Assembly (NCBI GenBank): GCA_000697475.1
Contig: JNEU01001053.1
Span: 62,001 to 126,000, forward strand
Direction of reading: 5' to 3'
DNA: 64,000 nt
Source of the DNA: Lichtheimia corymbifera B2541
Taxonomy: Eukaryota > Mucoromycota > Mucoromycetes > Mucorales > Lichtheimiaceae
The position numbers and the translations under genes are program-made. Each line of letters opens with the position of its first letter. The stretch's first letter is position 1. This document shows, in pieces, positions 22,307 to 36,100 of this stretch. Under the pieces are notes generated by a model. That model was given only the letters and a program-made list of their open reading frames with translations, searched no databases and was not told the origin of the DNA.

Positions 22307-25191
22307 TTTTTTTATATTGCGTTTCTAATGAGATGTGTGCGACGAGTGGTGATGAAGCGAGTATAAGGGGGGAAAAGAGAAAGAAAAAGATAGCGGTTGG
22401 ATGACAAGGAATTGATATAAAATTGGTCAGGCTGTTGTTTGTAAAAGTGTGGGTGGTGCGAAAAGAGTGGAGTTGGTGTGTGGGTGGTATGATTGTACAA
22501 AGGAGAAAGATAAGTGAAAAAAGACTGTATTATGTACAGGTAAGAGTATAAGTGGTAAATAGGTCGATAAGTTGTCTGAAGCAAGCCGTTACTGTGTTTC
22601 AAGAACAGGAAAGATCGGATGCATTCACTGTATCAAAGAGAAAGAACTCTTCAAAGGGTGTGTATTGACGAGGGGAGAGGTGTGAAATAAAAAAAAAAAG
22701 AGCTGATATCGACAAAAGGGCGTAGAGTCAAAAAAAAAAAGCAAGGATGTCGTGAGGTTGCACACACCAATAAAGCCTCACAACTTGTGCATAACTGCTT
22801 GGCTCCGCTCCAAAGTCGTGTTCCCTTGCCAGATTTGCTCTTTACCAAAACAGGGCTACGCCAAACACAAAGCTAATATCGTTCTCATTTGCTGATGTTG
22901 CCCGGCAAACCATACACACTCGGTGCTGCATACAATGCAATTCACACACTCATATACACAAACATGTAAACATGTTCAATGCCTACCAAACCATATTTAC
23001 GTCTTGGGCGTTATACACACTCCAAGCCATTGACTTGCTCTTTCCTCTCATCATTTTTTTTTTAATTTTCCAACCAAACCGGAGTAACAGGAGAAGTATG
23101 ATGGGAGGCTGATACCGTAGAAAGGCTTGCATGAAAACGTCGTGAGCTTGTTACTTTAATGAAAAACTTTGTTGGTGTTAATTGGCATAGGCGGCCTAAT
23201 CGACCATAAAGGTATAGCTGCGGACAACAACGATCTCTCATTAAAGAGAGGAAATATCCGACAAACGCGTCATTATCTTGATCCATCAGACAATCAAAAG
23301 GTTGTGGGAGACAAAGAGAAGCAAAAAGGATCGGCATGTGTATATGTTATACAATATGCGCCCATCAGAACAACAATCTTGATCACAGTACCCGATAGCA
23401 ACAGCAATAATGAAAAGGAGCAACGAGGAGCCCAGTAATCTGTATACGCTTGTTCCACCAAACTGCACTTTTGGATATGTGGCAAGGGACAGTGATCTTG
23501 TCGTATTGCAATATAGCGGACGGGTTCGATAGGCAAGGAGCAAGATATAAAATACGTGGCTCATCAAGGAGGAGGAGGATCATCTACCCATCCATCATCA
23601 TACAAAACTGACGAAGTGATAGTGCCCTTGATGTTTGCCAAGCTTTTTATCCAGTTTACTTTGAACCATCTATTTTTTGGGTTGTGTTCATTGTCTGCTA
23701 TTCCCGAAGATAAAACCGAGCTAATTCAAGTGATCTCCCCCAAGCCAAAAACGTCATGGCGGGTTGCTGCAGCCAAGGAGACAGGCTCGTATGACACGTG
23801 CCCATGCTAATGATTCACCACACACATATATATACATACACCAAAAAACCCTTGTGCATATCCCTGAATTGTTTACTGATCTGCAAACACTGCAACACAG
23901 AATCCTGGTGCACCACAATTTCTTTATCATATACGATGGTCGATAAGACTATCCATAATTTCATTGCCACATTTAGATTTTTGGTCATGTCAGAGGACAG
24001 GGTATTTTCATGATCTAAAATGTGTCATCTTGTCGAGCAAAAGAGGAAAACAAAGGTTGCAGAGAAGCTGAAGCCTGATGAGTTTCAAAGCTTTAGAGCC
24101 GTTGCGTGTGCAACCTTTTGTGACACAGCTGTTTTGCATTGCATATTTTTGTCGCACACATTACATATTCGCAATAATGCGGAAAACAAAGACTTGGTTC
24201 ATTGATCAATACTATTACAAAGGATCATCTTTATCTCGCAGCCAGCAGAATGTGTGGTTATCATATCAACAAGGAGCAAATACAATATCAAAAGGGGATG
24301 GTCATATTACTTTTAGGTAGGGTCGTCGTAAGGGTTCAAAAAAGCTATCCTCCGTGACCTTGGAAAGCACTTGGCCCTTGGCTATCGTGAAAGGAAGATT
24401 GTTATATTTAGGAGGTTGGACGCGCAACCATGTGAGCAACGTTTATGGATGACAACGACGCCATTGGCTATTGTTAGCAAGCATTTTGAACACGAGGACT
24501 GAATAGCTGACGATGTTGATCATCAGATGTGTGCACCATCAAGATGCGATGATAGTTGCTTACAGGGGAATCTGCATGCTGTATCACTGAGATCATCCAT
24601 CTTTCCATGGTGCATGATTGTTTGTATAAATATCAAATAAAATGACATGTGGGAAGGGACAAGGATGACCCATTTTGGATGAAATACTATAAAAAAAACT
24701 TATCTTTTTTTGATGAGCAGGTGAAAGATGTGGTGTTGTTGCTATTGATGGATGGCGTTACGTACACGTTTCAGAAACCGCTCGCGTCAAACGTGAGCGT
24801 ATGTTGCAGCAAATTTACTTGTAAGAGGTTGGCTAAATTGCATGGCGTCATCGTTCGATGCTTCATCGTGTTTGTGTTACATGTATCGTCCCCCGCGCGC
24901 TCAAAAACAAAAGATCATATGAGAAGCTACAGATGCAGTAATGCAACTCCGCATCAGATACGACAATAAGCTTCTTCCATTTGTTCGCCGATGAGCCTTT
25001 CAGGTACCCTTGCTTGTGTAGCAGCTCATTGCTGCACGCTGTTAATGACTTACATGGGTATCCATTGCCATGGTAACAATGCTGATCCTTTCAAATATGC
25101 CATGTTCATTCATGTAACACAGACATTAATGGCTGCATGCTGTTGCATTCAGCTGGATGGGGCAACAAGGCGAATCATTGCTTTTTCCAGT

Positions 25192-25221
25192 CTGATGGCT
25201 CGTGCGTTCGTGGAACGGCAA
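25192..25221 (+). repeat. Diverged repeat, copy 1 core
   Basis: The stretch CTGATGGCTCGTGCGTTCGT and its flank recur at 27052-27081 with a few changes. Similarity continues weakly upstream (ATGTAACACAGACATTA against ATGTGGTACAGACATTG), so the two are relics of one element. Confidence 0.5.
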
Positions 25222-27051
25222 AACATTCTTCAGCACGATACCAACATATGTTGTTAAGATAGTTATTATATTGTATTTGAAATGGGGGAGTAGAAACTTC
25301 AGCTGATGTGGTATGAAACGTGTAAGGGTGGCGCATCTCTTTTGTCTCTTCTTCCTCCACAACTATGTAAACGAGATCCCGAGGCAAGTCCCTGAGCAAT
25401 GACACTGAAAGCAATCGGTAAAGGTCTTGACAGATAAGGAAGATTAGGAATCGACCAAGGCACTTGGCATGGCAACATTTCAATCCTGACAATGGGGCAC
25501 TCGATTAGCAGCAGCATCGCAAACGTCTTTCACCACGCCAGATGGCACATCGTGTAGCTCATCAACAAGACAAACGTGGACTATCTAGTGTACTCGCCAT
25601 TCAACGATGACTGGAACGGACGACTTGAGGAAGCGTTTGAAGTGGATATCAGCCGTGGATTCGTATGGCGAGTGAAGGTGTCTTATGCAATGGTGGATGA
25701 TGGAGCAAACTCGCTAGCCCTTCAATCCATATATTTCGGTAAGAGGAACTACGGTCCATTATTGGAAACCATGATGGTTGATATGCTTCACGTAGCATTG
25801 GCTCTTTTGGCTCGATGATGCAAGGCTCCTTTACCGAATGCGCTCGAACTTTATGCCGTTGACGACGTTTTACCCGCGAGCTATATTGAGATACGGCATA
25901 CCACTTGCAGCATTGTATGATACCGCCATGGGATGAATGTATGTTACTATTCGCTTCCTTCAGCATCGGGAATACACGCAAGCAATATCACATATTCGCA
26001 TTGGCGTACGCTATGCAACGAACTATACAACAAGCAGTACCGATCATCCCATGATACTTTGCGATCTCCGGAAGAGAAGTGGGAAACAAAACAAAGGCAC
26101 TTTTTTCTGGTGGTACACACAATGCAACCTGTCATCAGCCATCTCGGTCGTTATCAACATCATCAGCGACGGCACTTTTCAACGCGATGGATCATGACAT
26201 CAAGAAATCCTTGTCATCGCCAATTCTCGTCAGCTGCGTTTTGTGCAAAGGACAGCGAATGCCATACCATACTGGATTTAGGCGAATATCTCACCACTAA
26301 CAGTATCGGACCAAGCGGCGTTCTAGACTAAGGAGGAGGGTGACTATCAATCCATAGTACTCTGCGTAATAGTGTTTGAAATAAAGATTGGCAGATTTAG
26401 AAGCTTGCTACTAGTGTTCTTGTTACATATAGATGGATATATCCAAATGGCTCTTATTGCTGTCAAAAGAAAGCTGTACCTATACTAAATTGTAGCATCA
26501 TCTCTTTTCTATATATTCTTTCAAATAGTTTACAAATAAATCCATCACCAAAGTCTATTTTCAGTGCCATTTTATCGGTTTTTAAAGAGGCATCTCTTAA
26601 TCGTCTTTGCTTCAGCCTTGACCCGTACATTGGATCCATTCATAATACTGCTATGCATGTCGCCGTACCTGAAATTATACAGCTACTCCTACGTTCAGCT
26701 TCCATATGTATATCAAAAGTAGTTGTGAGAGCATACCACGCGAAAAGGTTGTCGTCATTGTGTTACATGACTCGTTTTCACACAGACATTGTGCCGCACC
26801 ACATGAACTCCGAAGCGCCCCAAAATCAGTGTTTATGTAATTAACTCTTTTTCATTCGGCGATAGCGAGAATCTCAAGCAACAATATGGCTAAAACCTCT
26901 ATTTCATCCATTATAATTTCTTCAGACTATATCTTTATATACGTCTATACCATCGTATCTGCTTTTGATCATGCAGTGTTACTATGTTAATCATGTGGTA
27001 CAGACATTGCATGCATTTCGCAGGACATGATAGGCGGGGTTGTACTTTTGG

Positions 27052-27081
27052 CTGATGGCTCGTGCGCTCGTGACACGGCAA
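27052..27081 (+). repeat. Diverged repeat, copy 2 core
   Basis: The stretch CTGATGGCTCGTGCGCTCGT matches the core at 25192-25221, about 1.86 kb upstream and in the same orientation. Confidence 0.5.
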
Positions 27082-30000
27082 GATATACTTGTACATCCAG
27101 GAACCCGGGCATCTAGTATGTAGTCAACCTATCCCATTGCATATCTTTGATTGTTTGCACTGATAGCTACAGGTACTTGATTATGCCTATGTACATGCTA
27201 ATGATAACTAGCTCATGTTGAATACCTTTTTTCAAAGAGTGCTGGTCACCGTCACCCATATCGGTTGCCGTCGTTCCGATGCTTTTACCGATTATGCGTC
27301 GTTGGAGAGTGGTTCCTTTTTTAAATATGCTGACGTGGCTCACTTTATCGGCCGGGTGAATTATGGGTGCGGCAGCTGTCACGATGATTTGCATGTGGAG
27401 TAGGCCCGTATCGCTTTTGCCGAGACAACGGCTTATTATATTGCCCATTGCAAGCCTATCTCAGCGTCACTACTATTGAAACATGTTTCTATTATGATCA
27501 TCGCCATGTGACACATTCCAAGATGCCATGCGGTGTTGTTGGTTGGAATATATAATCGTCAACAACTCAACGACCATCATCTCCAAGCTAACTTAAAATA
27601 ACCAATGATATCACTATGGCTACTAGGTGACACGTTTCCTTTGGAATGTTGCAATATAAACATGTTGCATCGTTTAGCTGTAAATGAATGTGGAACCGAC
27701 ATGTGTGAAACAGGATCAACAATGCTGCTGTGCTATAATGCGGTTTTATACTGTTCTCAGCGAGCCTATCACGATGACTCGGTACATTAGCAATTACTCT
27801 TTTGATTCACGAGATGCGATTACGATGCATTCTGCAAGGTAGCACATGGAATGTCAATAATGATAACATCCATAATAATGACCCATATCCACCACCACAT
27901 GGTGCTGTTGACCCCAAGGTGCCACACAGTTTGCTTCTTTACCTGATCGAGCACCCTGTATTGTGTTGTGTCACATAACCTGGTACAAACAAGTCGTTTT
28001 ATGGGTGTAGTAGGAGAACCATCATCGATTTTAAGAAAAAATCTTTTTCATCTATGATTCAATTTGAGCTGTAAGAGAAATTATGGGATGTTACCATATA
28101 CATATATGCATGGGTAGGATTAGCAAACAACAACAACACAACCCGCAGGGTGTTGTTGTGCCGCCATCCATGTATGCAGCTGACCAGTGTTGCCAATCTT
28201 GTGAGATCATTCACGCACATAGGAGTGGGGCGTGTGTATATACATATGCGGCTGAGTTATGAACCTTGTCTCCCCGGGAATCGGATGACGACTACAGCGA
28301 AATGCAATATTGCCATCTGTAGCAGCTGAAGATCATATTTTTTATATGATCTCATGTTGTCGTATTGCTTATCAACCGTCATTTAGAGTTCACTAGCTGA
28401 GAAAGGGGTCGATAAAAGTACACGCCATGTTGGCTGTGTGTGCACCACCACGACATGCATGTGTGCCGAAAGCATAATCAAAACTCGCTTTGTCCCCCGC
28501 CACACATCAGTGTATTCTTTATATCGTTGGTTCTCCTTTTTGGCGCGCTCCTATGTATAGCGTATAGTAGTAGTCGTTATCCCTTATCTGATATGGTAGT
28601 TCTATTTGGGCTTAATAAAGCTATTACAGCAGAGTCAGCAATATCATCGATTCAGCGTTATCTCGTGCGTTGTTGTATTACAAAACCTTGCAATATTGGT
28701 GATGATGGGGTCATTTGGACGTGGTATGCTATAAGGAATAAGGGACCGGGTTTGATTATCCTCATCTTTCCACAAAGAATAGCCATTCCACCTTTTTTAT
28801 TCTCCCACACAGCATCGTTTTCATTGTTGAATGCATGCATCTGCCATGTATCATTCTCCCTGGTGCTATGATGATGTTGCTACTTTTTTCCATCTTGACC
28901 ATCTTGGCTTTTCACTCCCATCATCTCCGTCGTTTTTCTCCTTGCTGCATATCACAAGGGTGTAAAGCCGATCTCGGAGGGGAAGAACGTAATACAAATG
29001 ATGATGTCGCTATGAGCAAATGATCATCCATGGATGATAGACATCGAGTGCATAGCAGGTATGTTGGGCGTCATGCGTGCAATTTGAAACGCATTGCAAT
29101 ATGCATATGCTGCTGTGCTGCTGATCAACAGGATGAGCGCGAATGAAAGAGGCAAAGTCTACCAAAAGGAACGCTGTTACAAAATACATCATCTTTTTGC
29201 ATACATCAACCTATAACCCCCACTCATCAGTGTGCAAAAAGAAAAAAAAACGATTGTCTCAGATCTTGTTGCTCCCTCACTCCTTTAGCAAAACTTGTCT
29301 GGACCAACGCACACCCGCCAAGTTTGGCCATGAATGGCATTTTTTGGCTGAGAGAAATAGAATGGACCGATCCAATGTACGACCCTGAATGCTGTGTGGG
29401 TATGATGATCAAAAAGATGGAGGAGTTACAACGCGCGTGGTCTTTGAATGGTGTATGTGTCAGAGTTGTTTTTTTTTTTTTTGTTCGAGATCTGATTTAC
29501 TATTGCTGTTTCTGAGCATGTATACCCCATATCAGTTTTGGGTTATAATGATGATAAGAGAACAACATATCACAAAAGATGACATGTCTCGACGCAAAAG
29601 ATATCGTTGTGGTGCTGGTTGTAGTAGTTGTAGTCCCCCAAGGTGAAGGTTGGCTCCCCATTTCCTGACACCGCATGTGGTACAGGAGAGCAACGTTTAG
29701 AAGTATAATGGCGGGCTTGTGTATCCTAAACTTGCTGCATCTCATTCGCAGCAAAAAACCATATCTTGGGGCAAAACAACAACCACACGCTAATGTGTTG
29801 TCCATCACACTCGCATACGCCAATTATAAAACGCCCATGAGTTTCATCCTTTGCATTTGCCCATTCATGGAGACCTTTCATAGCCTTATAATGGGACGAA
29901 TGGGCCAGTGCTAAAAGACTTGTCAAGAAAGAATACCCTATCCAAATTTTCCGATTCTCATTGTATCACCTTACATGTCCCAGTTTAGACTAAAGTGGGG

Positions 30001-30250
30001 GGACGAGAAGGAGTTGGGGGTTGATATGTGTGTGTGTATGTATGTGTTCCGTGCATGACGAGACATATACACATACACACATACACAGCCGACCAGAGGC
30101 TAAAATACGATGCAACACCAGCACCTTGTTCTCAGCTCGAATTACTCTTTTTCTTCTTTTCTTTCTTTTTCTCCAAAGAATCTTTCACACATAGCCACAC
30201 ACGCGTGTTCTCCTTTACGGTTTTTATCCAACAACAATAACGACAACAAC

Positions 30251-31314
30251 ATGGTGCTAGTATCATCACTACGACCGCCTCAAGATTTGCCAAGCTTGTG
30301 CACCATTGTTGTTTCCACCTTGTGGGTTCAATATCATCCTTCATCAACCAAGGCGGTACAGCAGCAGCTATGGGATGATGCACGCCGTTTGGAATTCCAC
30401 ACTTATTGCCAATCGATTCTCTCGTATCTCAACATCTCCCCTTCTGTCATTTACACGAGGTACATTTACATCGACAACATCATGAAAAAGGAGCACAGAA
30501 GGGAGGGGTCGATAACTAAATCATCACAGTTTAAAATACGTTCAGAACTACCTTTCGTCATTACCGACAAGCATTCGAACCACGCTGGCGTACGGCTCCG
30601 AAAGGGCCATCTTTGTCATTGCACTGCTCCTTGCATATAAATTTGTTGAGGACTGTGGATCGGTTGATACAGTAAGTTTGTGTTTGTGTGTGTGTGTGTA
30701 TGTGTGTGTAATACTCTCCCTATACCGTATTCGTATGATGGGCAAAAAAAGGCAATAACTCATTGAGTTGTTTGATGTAGAACTATTGGTCGCAGGCGTC
30801 CATGATCCCTATTTCAGCATTAAGAAAGATGGAAATTGATTTTCTGTGTCAAGTGGATCACAAGCTCCACGTGGACAAACCCGCGTTCGTCGGATGGGTC
30901 ACTCAGTGCAACGCAACTTTTGAGCAATCCTTGTACCTTTGTACCATGTCATCCAACAACAGCATTTACTCCTTCCAATTACCAGACAAACTTTATCATC
31001 CACCTTGCTATGATACAACAACAACACCACCCACAACAACGATGATGATGATGATGCCTACCGTGAGTGATTCGGCGACGACGCTTTTACACCCAGCACC
31101 TACCACCTTTGTGTATCCTCCTCCTCCTTCTTGCTACTATTATAGCTGGCATGATCATCATGACGGCTCATGGCACAATCCACAGCACTTGTTGTACCCT
31201 GATGATCACATTTCTTTTGCATCGTCACCACCCGATAGCTGCAACTTTATGGGTTACGGAACATATCCCGAGATGGGGCCTTACTTTGCATTACCGCCCA
31301 TGCCAATGCAGTAA
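30251..31314 (+). CDS. Cyclin-fold protein, Pho85-cyclin (Pcl/Pho80) type
   Basis: The cyclin box is encoded in three exons. Helical motifs appear in the right order: LEFHTYCQSILSYLNISPSV, then RYIYIDNIMKK, then YGSERAIFVIALLLAYKF, and after the second intron NYWSQASMIPISALRKMEID. The NxxW-type motif after the LAYKF helix is typical of Pho80-like cyclins. These activate Pho85-type kinases in phosphate, polarity and cell-cycle control. The C-terminal 110 residues are His/Pro/Thr rich and disordered. Intron 2 (30672-30780) is clear. Intron 1 ends at 30571 but its donor is uncertain: a strong GT at 30460 would delete the helix YIYIDNIM, so a weaker donor near 30513 or 30529 is more likely. The start at 30251 follows a CAACAACATGG context. 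Confidence 0.78.
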
Positions 31315-31645
31315 CAACAACATTTGCATACATATTGTTACACCACCACCACCACCACCTATATATTCCATATCTTGTTTCCTTTCCTTTGCTTATCGCA
31401 TGTCTTGTATATATCCTTGCTCCTTAATTCTGTAACATAATTTTCCCCCCTTCCTTCATACTTTAATAGACACCATTGAATGAAAATGAGGCGCTGAATG
31501 ATAAATGTGGAAAGTGTATTTGAGTCTGTACAATTACAAATGTGATGGATTGATCAAGCGTAGAATAGATGCGATAATATAAATGTGTGTGTGTGCGTGT
31601 GTGAAAATGGGGTAATGATGTTGGTGATTTGTGTCTGAATCGAAC

Positions 31646-32482
31646 TTATTTCTTTGACTTTTTCTTCTTCTTGGATGGTTGTACTTCGGCATCGAACTTG
31701 CCCATGGATGCAGTGGACGACTTTGAAGCAGCAATAGCAGCCTTGAGTTCTTCCTTTTTGAAATCCTTGATTTGAGACTTGCCAGCCATCTTTGCAGCGA
31801 GGTTCTCGTCTTCGTTGCGACGTTGACGTTTCTTGTTCTTTTCGACACGTTCCTTCTTCTCTTCTCGTTTCTTTGCATACATATCCTCCATAGGATCGGC
31901 ATGTTGAGGCACTTCGATGAGCCAGTCGTCCATCTTGTCCTTTTGGCCACCACCATAACCCCAGCGAGGAACGTATTGTTCCTTCTCTTCGTCCCAAACG
32001 AACCTTTCTCTCTTGCGGTTCTGGATACCCTTGGCCTTGGCAAACTTTTCCCAACGAGTAAGAGGCTTGTCCTTGGGCAATGGCTTCTCACGTGGTAATT
32101 GATATGTGCGTGTTGGCAACTTTGCAAGCACACCAGCATCAGCTCCTTCCACTGGCAACTTGAAGATTTCATTCACAAGGAGTTGTGTGTTGTCTCGTGT
32201 CAGCTCTTTCACATATTCTTCTGGATCAGCTCTACATTGCAAAGTAAGTACATGGAATCATGTCCTTTTCTACCACTCTACTGTTACTTACTTTAGCTTC
32301 TTCTCGTCAAAGGCATTGGTATCAAACGCAGTCAGCAAATTGACATCGAATTCAAGTGGAATGGCCTTCTCGACAGTGATCGGCTTACTATTATCAACCA
32401 GTGTAAGTTTTCTTGTACTCGATGCTATCAGATCCACTTACAATTGAGCCTTGTGGGCTTCCAAGATCTCGGTGACGTCCAT
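31646..32482 (-). CDS. RRS1: Ribosome biogenesis regulator Rrs1
   Basis: Three exons (32482-32442, 32387-32292, 32231-31646) encode 240 residues. The N-terminus (MDVTEILEAHKAQ), the motif IPLEFDVNLLTAFDTNAFDE, then LPVEGADAGVLAKLPTRTYQ, PLTRWEKFAKAKGIQNRK and WGYGGGQKDKMDDWLIEV are all diagnostic of Rrs1. A Lys/Arg/Glu-rich helix and a nucleolar-type basic end (KKKKKSKK) close the protein. Rrs1 works with Rpf2 to load the 5S RNP (5S rRNA, uL5, uL18) into pre-60S ribosomes in the nucleolus. Length fits the family. The first coding exon is only 41 nt. Neighbouring eS19 and ValRS genes in the window are also translation-related, but they are not physically linked to it. Confidence 0.95.
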
Positions 32483-33194
32483 GATCAAACAACTGAAGCA
32501 AGAAAAAAAGTTCCAAGCCTACAAAGCAGCTGTTAAATTTGCTATCCCGCACGGTCACGATATTGGGCCTGACCTGGCTGGCCTCAAGGACAAGTTTCAC
32601 CTCACCTACTATCAGCAACCAAGGGCGTTTCTTTCTATATAAAAAGGTATTCCCTCTTGTCCTTGAAACGATTTAACATTACAGCTCTAACAAACACATG
32701 CCTTGTTTGTTTGTTCTTCTCCCAGATATGGCTGTCATCACCAAGGGATCCTCCTTAATTGCCATACCGGTCCAATACAAGGGTGTGCGTGGTAGGTATC
32801 CATGCAACAACAACAAAAACATGTGGAAAGCAACAACACTCATATTCTTTTTATTCACAGATCTTGTCCATTCAACGCTTGCTGTATTCAATGGTTGGGA
32901 TATGACAACAATGGCGTACTCGGCACGTTCATCCTGGAAGAGAAGACAGCATGGATACGTATCACGTTGGGGTGCATGACAAGTGTTTGAAAAGGAAAAG
33001 CATTGTATGCAAGCATGTTGTCTTTTTGTTGGTGGCACACCCATTTTGGCTTGTTGTTGGTACCATCCTAAAATGGCAGCTCATGAACCTCTTGTTGACA
33101 CCACCACCACCACCACCACCAGCAATTACTACAAAATCCTTTATTTCCCCATCCACCTGTTCCCTCCTTTCATTATCTTTTTTCTTCCAACAAC
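32483..33194. other. Divergent promoter region of RRS1 and the PH-domain gene
   Basis: About 700 bp separate two divergent starts. An open frame at 32698-32979 (93 codons, containing MAVITKGSSLIAIPVQYKGV) overlaps possible splice sites but matches nothing I know; I treat it as non-coding with low certainty. Run of CCA repeats at 33102-33122 and a pyrimidine tract precede the PH-gene start. Confidence 0.45.
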
Positions 33195-36100
33195 ATGTAC
33201 ACTTCTCGTTCTGATTGGCGTCGCAATGATCCCAACATTCGCCCAAGTAGTGTTGCAACTTCCTACAACAGTAGTCCACCCTTGACAAAGAAGCCATCCA
33301 AGACTGCCCTTGAATTGGATCATTCGGATGATAAGATGCACAAGTTGGCAAGACGACCTATCCCTGGAAAATCAGTAGCAGCATTACAACAACAACACCA
33401 ATGGTTTATGCAACGATCCATGAGTCCATCGGGATCTGTGCGTAGTAATGCATCCTCCGAACGTGGAGTTCCTCAACAACAGCAACGCCTCTCGCCACTT
33501 TCCAACAACCATCAACAACAACAACAACAAGAGGATTATCTTCAGCATCCACAAGAAGGCGTGGAAGATCGCCCTGTGTCTCCATCAGCTACCATAAGAT
33601 CGGAACAAAGCTCACTTGCTGCAAGTACTGGTAGCTCTCAGCAAACCATCATTCGTCGTCTAAGCACAAGCAGCTCACAAGAATCAAAGGTAATATAAGG
33701 GAATGGGGTGTGTCTTTTACCAATGCTTACAAGTTATACACATAGGTTGCTAGGGAAGGATGGATTTATCGCAAGAACAGCCTTATGGTATGTATACCGC
33801 CCTCGTCATCATCATTCTCGAATTGACATTTTTTTTTATTACCCAGCAATGGAAATCAGTTTATGCGGTGGCCAAACATGGCAATGCTGTCAAACCAGGT
33901 GGATTATATATCTATAAGGATGACAAGGTAAAGCATGATAACGGATTGCTCTTCATCCAAATAATTAACATACATCATTTATAATCTAGTTCTCAAGTCA
34001 TATCCATACCTATGACATGAGTCAAGTGGTGGAAGTGGAGCCACGATCACAAGAATACAAGCCTGGTGTCAAGTGGGAGTTTCGCATGTTGATCAAACGC
34101 GACGACGTCTTTTTTGCAGCGGATGACTTGCCTACACGTAAAGCATGGATTGATGCATTGACAGCCATTATGGGCAAGGTATCCATGGCCAGCCATAGCG
34201 AACTCCAATCACGTGTTGCTGATGCTGATCAAGTAAATCGCGAGCTGCAATCTCGTATGGCTGAGAGTGATCAAGCCAACCGTGAGCTGCAAATGACCGT
34301 CGAACAGTTGCAAGATGAAAACCAAGAACTTGAAGACCAGATCACTATTTTACAAAAAGAGGCAGCAAAGATGCGTCAAGAACACATGGCACGGCATAAG
34401 GATATGACGGCTGATATGGATGATTTACAACAAAGCATGGATACCCGATGCGAGTTGCTTGAACGTGAAGTATCCATTTGGCGTAACAAGTCAGCCGTGC
34501 TGGAAAAGGAGCTCCAGGAACAACAAAATCAGCATCAGCAAGAAACGGAGCAACTCAAAAGCGAGATCCAGGAATGGCGTGAAAAGGCCCAACAACAGTC
34601 AACTATGGCATTGGAGAATATCGAGTCAAGTAGCAACAATAATAGCCTCAGAGAGACTATTACCAGTGTCAAGTACAATTTACAAGCATTACGTGATCAT
34701 ATGAGATCGGATAATGGGCCTTTGGTGCAGAGCCATATCATCGATATCAAATCCGGTGTCAATCGACTTACTGATATCCTGGAAGATTCTCGTCGTGGAT
34801 GGGATGAATTACAAACCGAAGTGCGTGAATGTTTGATCAGTAACAACAAGAGCAGCAGCAACAACAATGGTGAACAGGCTACTGCTGTGGCTGATTTACG
34901 ACGTGAAATACTCGGCGATGATGATGACACCAACAATGACGACAGCAAGAATATGTCCGTTTCAGCCAAACTCAATGTCATGATCCAGATGGTGGAGCTC
35001 TTACAGTTATCTCAGACCAAGTTGATGGAGTCGTATATGGAACATGCAGATGAAGAAACCAAGGGTGTCCATATTGACAAGGCAAGAATGGAATCCGTAC
35101 AAGCCATGTTTGAGGATATCCAAGCAAAGCTCAATGAATCGACCACGACTTCAACCAAAGGAGGACACGATGACGAAGAAGAAGAACAAGCGCTTGGTAG
35201 CAAGCTTGCACAATGGATGGAAGAGATCAAGGCTGTAAATCGTGAGGCACATGACAAACACGGTGCACAATTGCAAGAACTTGTGGAACACAATATGCAA
35301 GCGGATCAAGATCGAGAACAAACCATAGCACAGCTATTGGAGCAAATGCATACTGAGCAAGAAAAGGCCACCGACAAGATCTCTGCCATGATTCAACAAC
35401 TGCAACGAGAGCAGCAGCAATCAGACGTACCCAAAAAGAAGGAGACATATCAAGATGGAAGCAAAGATACCATTTCCAGTACTACAGCCGAGGAGGTGCA
35501 CCAGCTTGTGGAGGGTACTCAAGACTTTATTGAGCGTACGTTGCTTGTATTGGATCGTTACAATCATTCTGGCGTTGAGGAAACGGTGCGTCGAGCTGTC
35601 AAGAGTGCATTCAACAGCCATCTTGGAGCCAATTGGCAAGAGAATACTGCCAAGGAGAATGAAGAAAAGCTCAAGCGCTATGAAGAGACTGCACGTACAT
35701 ACATCGATCGATCCATGACGGGTATGCAAGAGCACATGGTTGAATATCTTGGGGAAATGTATGGCATGATTGAGGAACTCGTCAAGATGGCCGTCGCACG
35801 TCTTGAGCAACAAATCGGTAGTAGCCATGATGGTGCACCACTCGATCATATGAAGAATGGTGGTAAACGGGATGAGGCCGCAACAAGCGAATTGGTTGAG
35901 GTGTATCGTAAATTGTGTGGCACACGTGATGTTCTCGAAGCTGAGATTGAGCGGTTCCATCAAGAACGATCCGAGCTTGTCAAGGAAATTGATGATCTAA
36001 AGTCCACTTGTGCTGAAGTCCGTCGTGAATTGGAAGATAGCAAGATTGCCTTACAATCTATCAAGACAGAATATGAAAAGGTGCAAGATGACATGCAACG

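Larger units (their letters stand above)
22307..30250. other. Gene-poor island of about 8 kb
   Basis: No recognisable gene was found on either strand. Open frames are short, show no family motifs and do not connect through plausible splice sites. The longest, near 25576-25818 (80 codons, MDYLVYSPFNDDWNGRLEEA) and 28440-28871, are unrecognised. Two diverged copies of one element lie near 25090-25225 and 26975-27085. The left 600 bp are probably the promoter of the Bni4-like gene. The region looks like decayed mobile-element or pericentric-type DNA, but no terminal repeats or transposase motifs can be seen. Confidence 0.5.

Noticed and set aside
28120..28165. Short hairpin CAACAACAC...GTGTTGTTG
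   Set aside because: Explained by chance in CAA/TTG-rich DNA; no context for a terminator or regulatory RNA.
28440..28871. 143-codon open frame
   Set aside because: No motif, no homology I recognise, irregular hydrophobicity, and it lies inside the gene-poor island.
31534..32172. Long overlapping frames in other phases at the RRS1 locus
   Set aside because: The Rrs1 frame is conserved; the others are Arg/Ser-rich out-of-phase readings.
32698..32979. 93-codon frame between RRS1 and the PH-domain gene
   Set aside because: It lies in a divergent promoter, has no recognised motif, and alternative splicing gives inconsistent frames.
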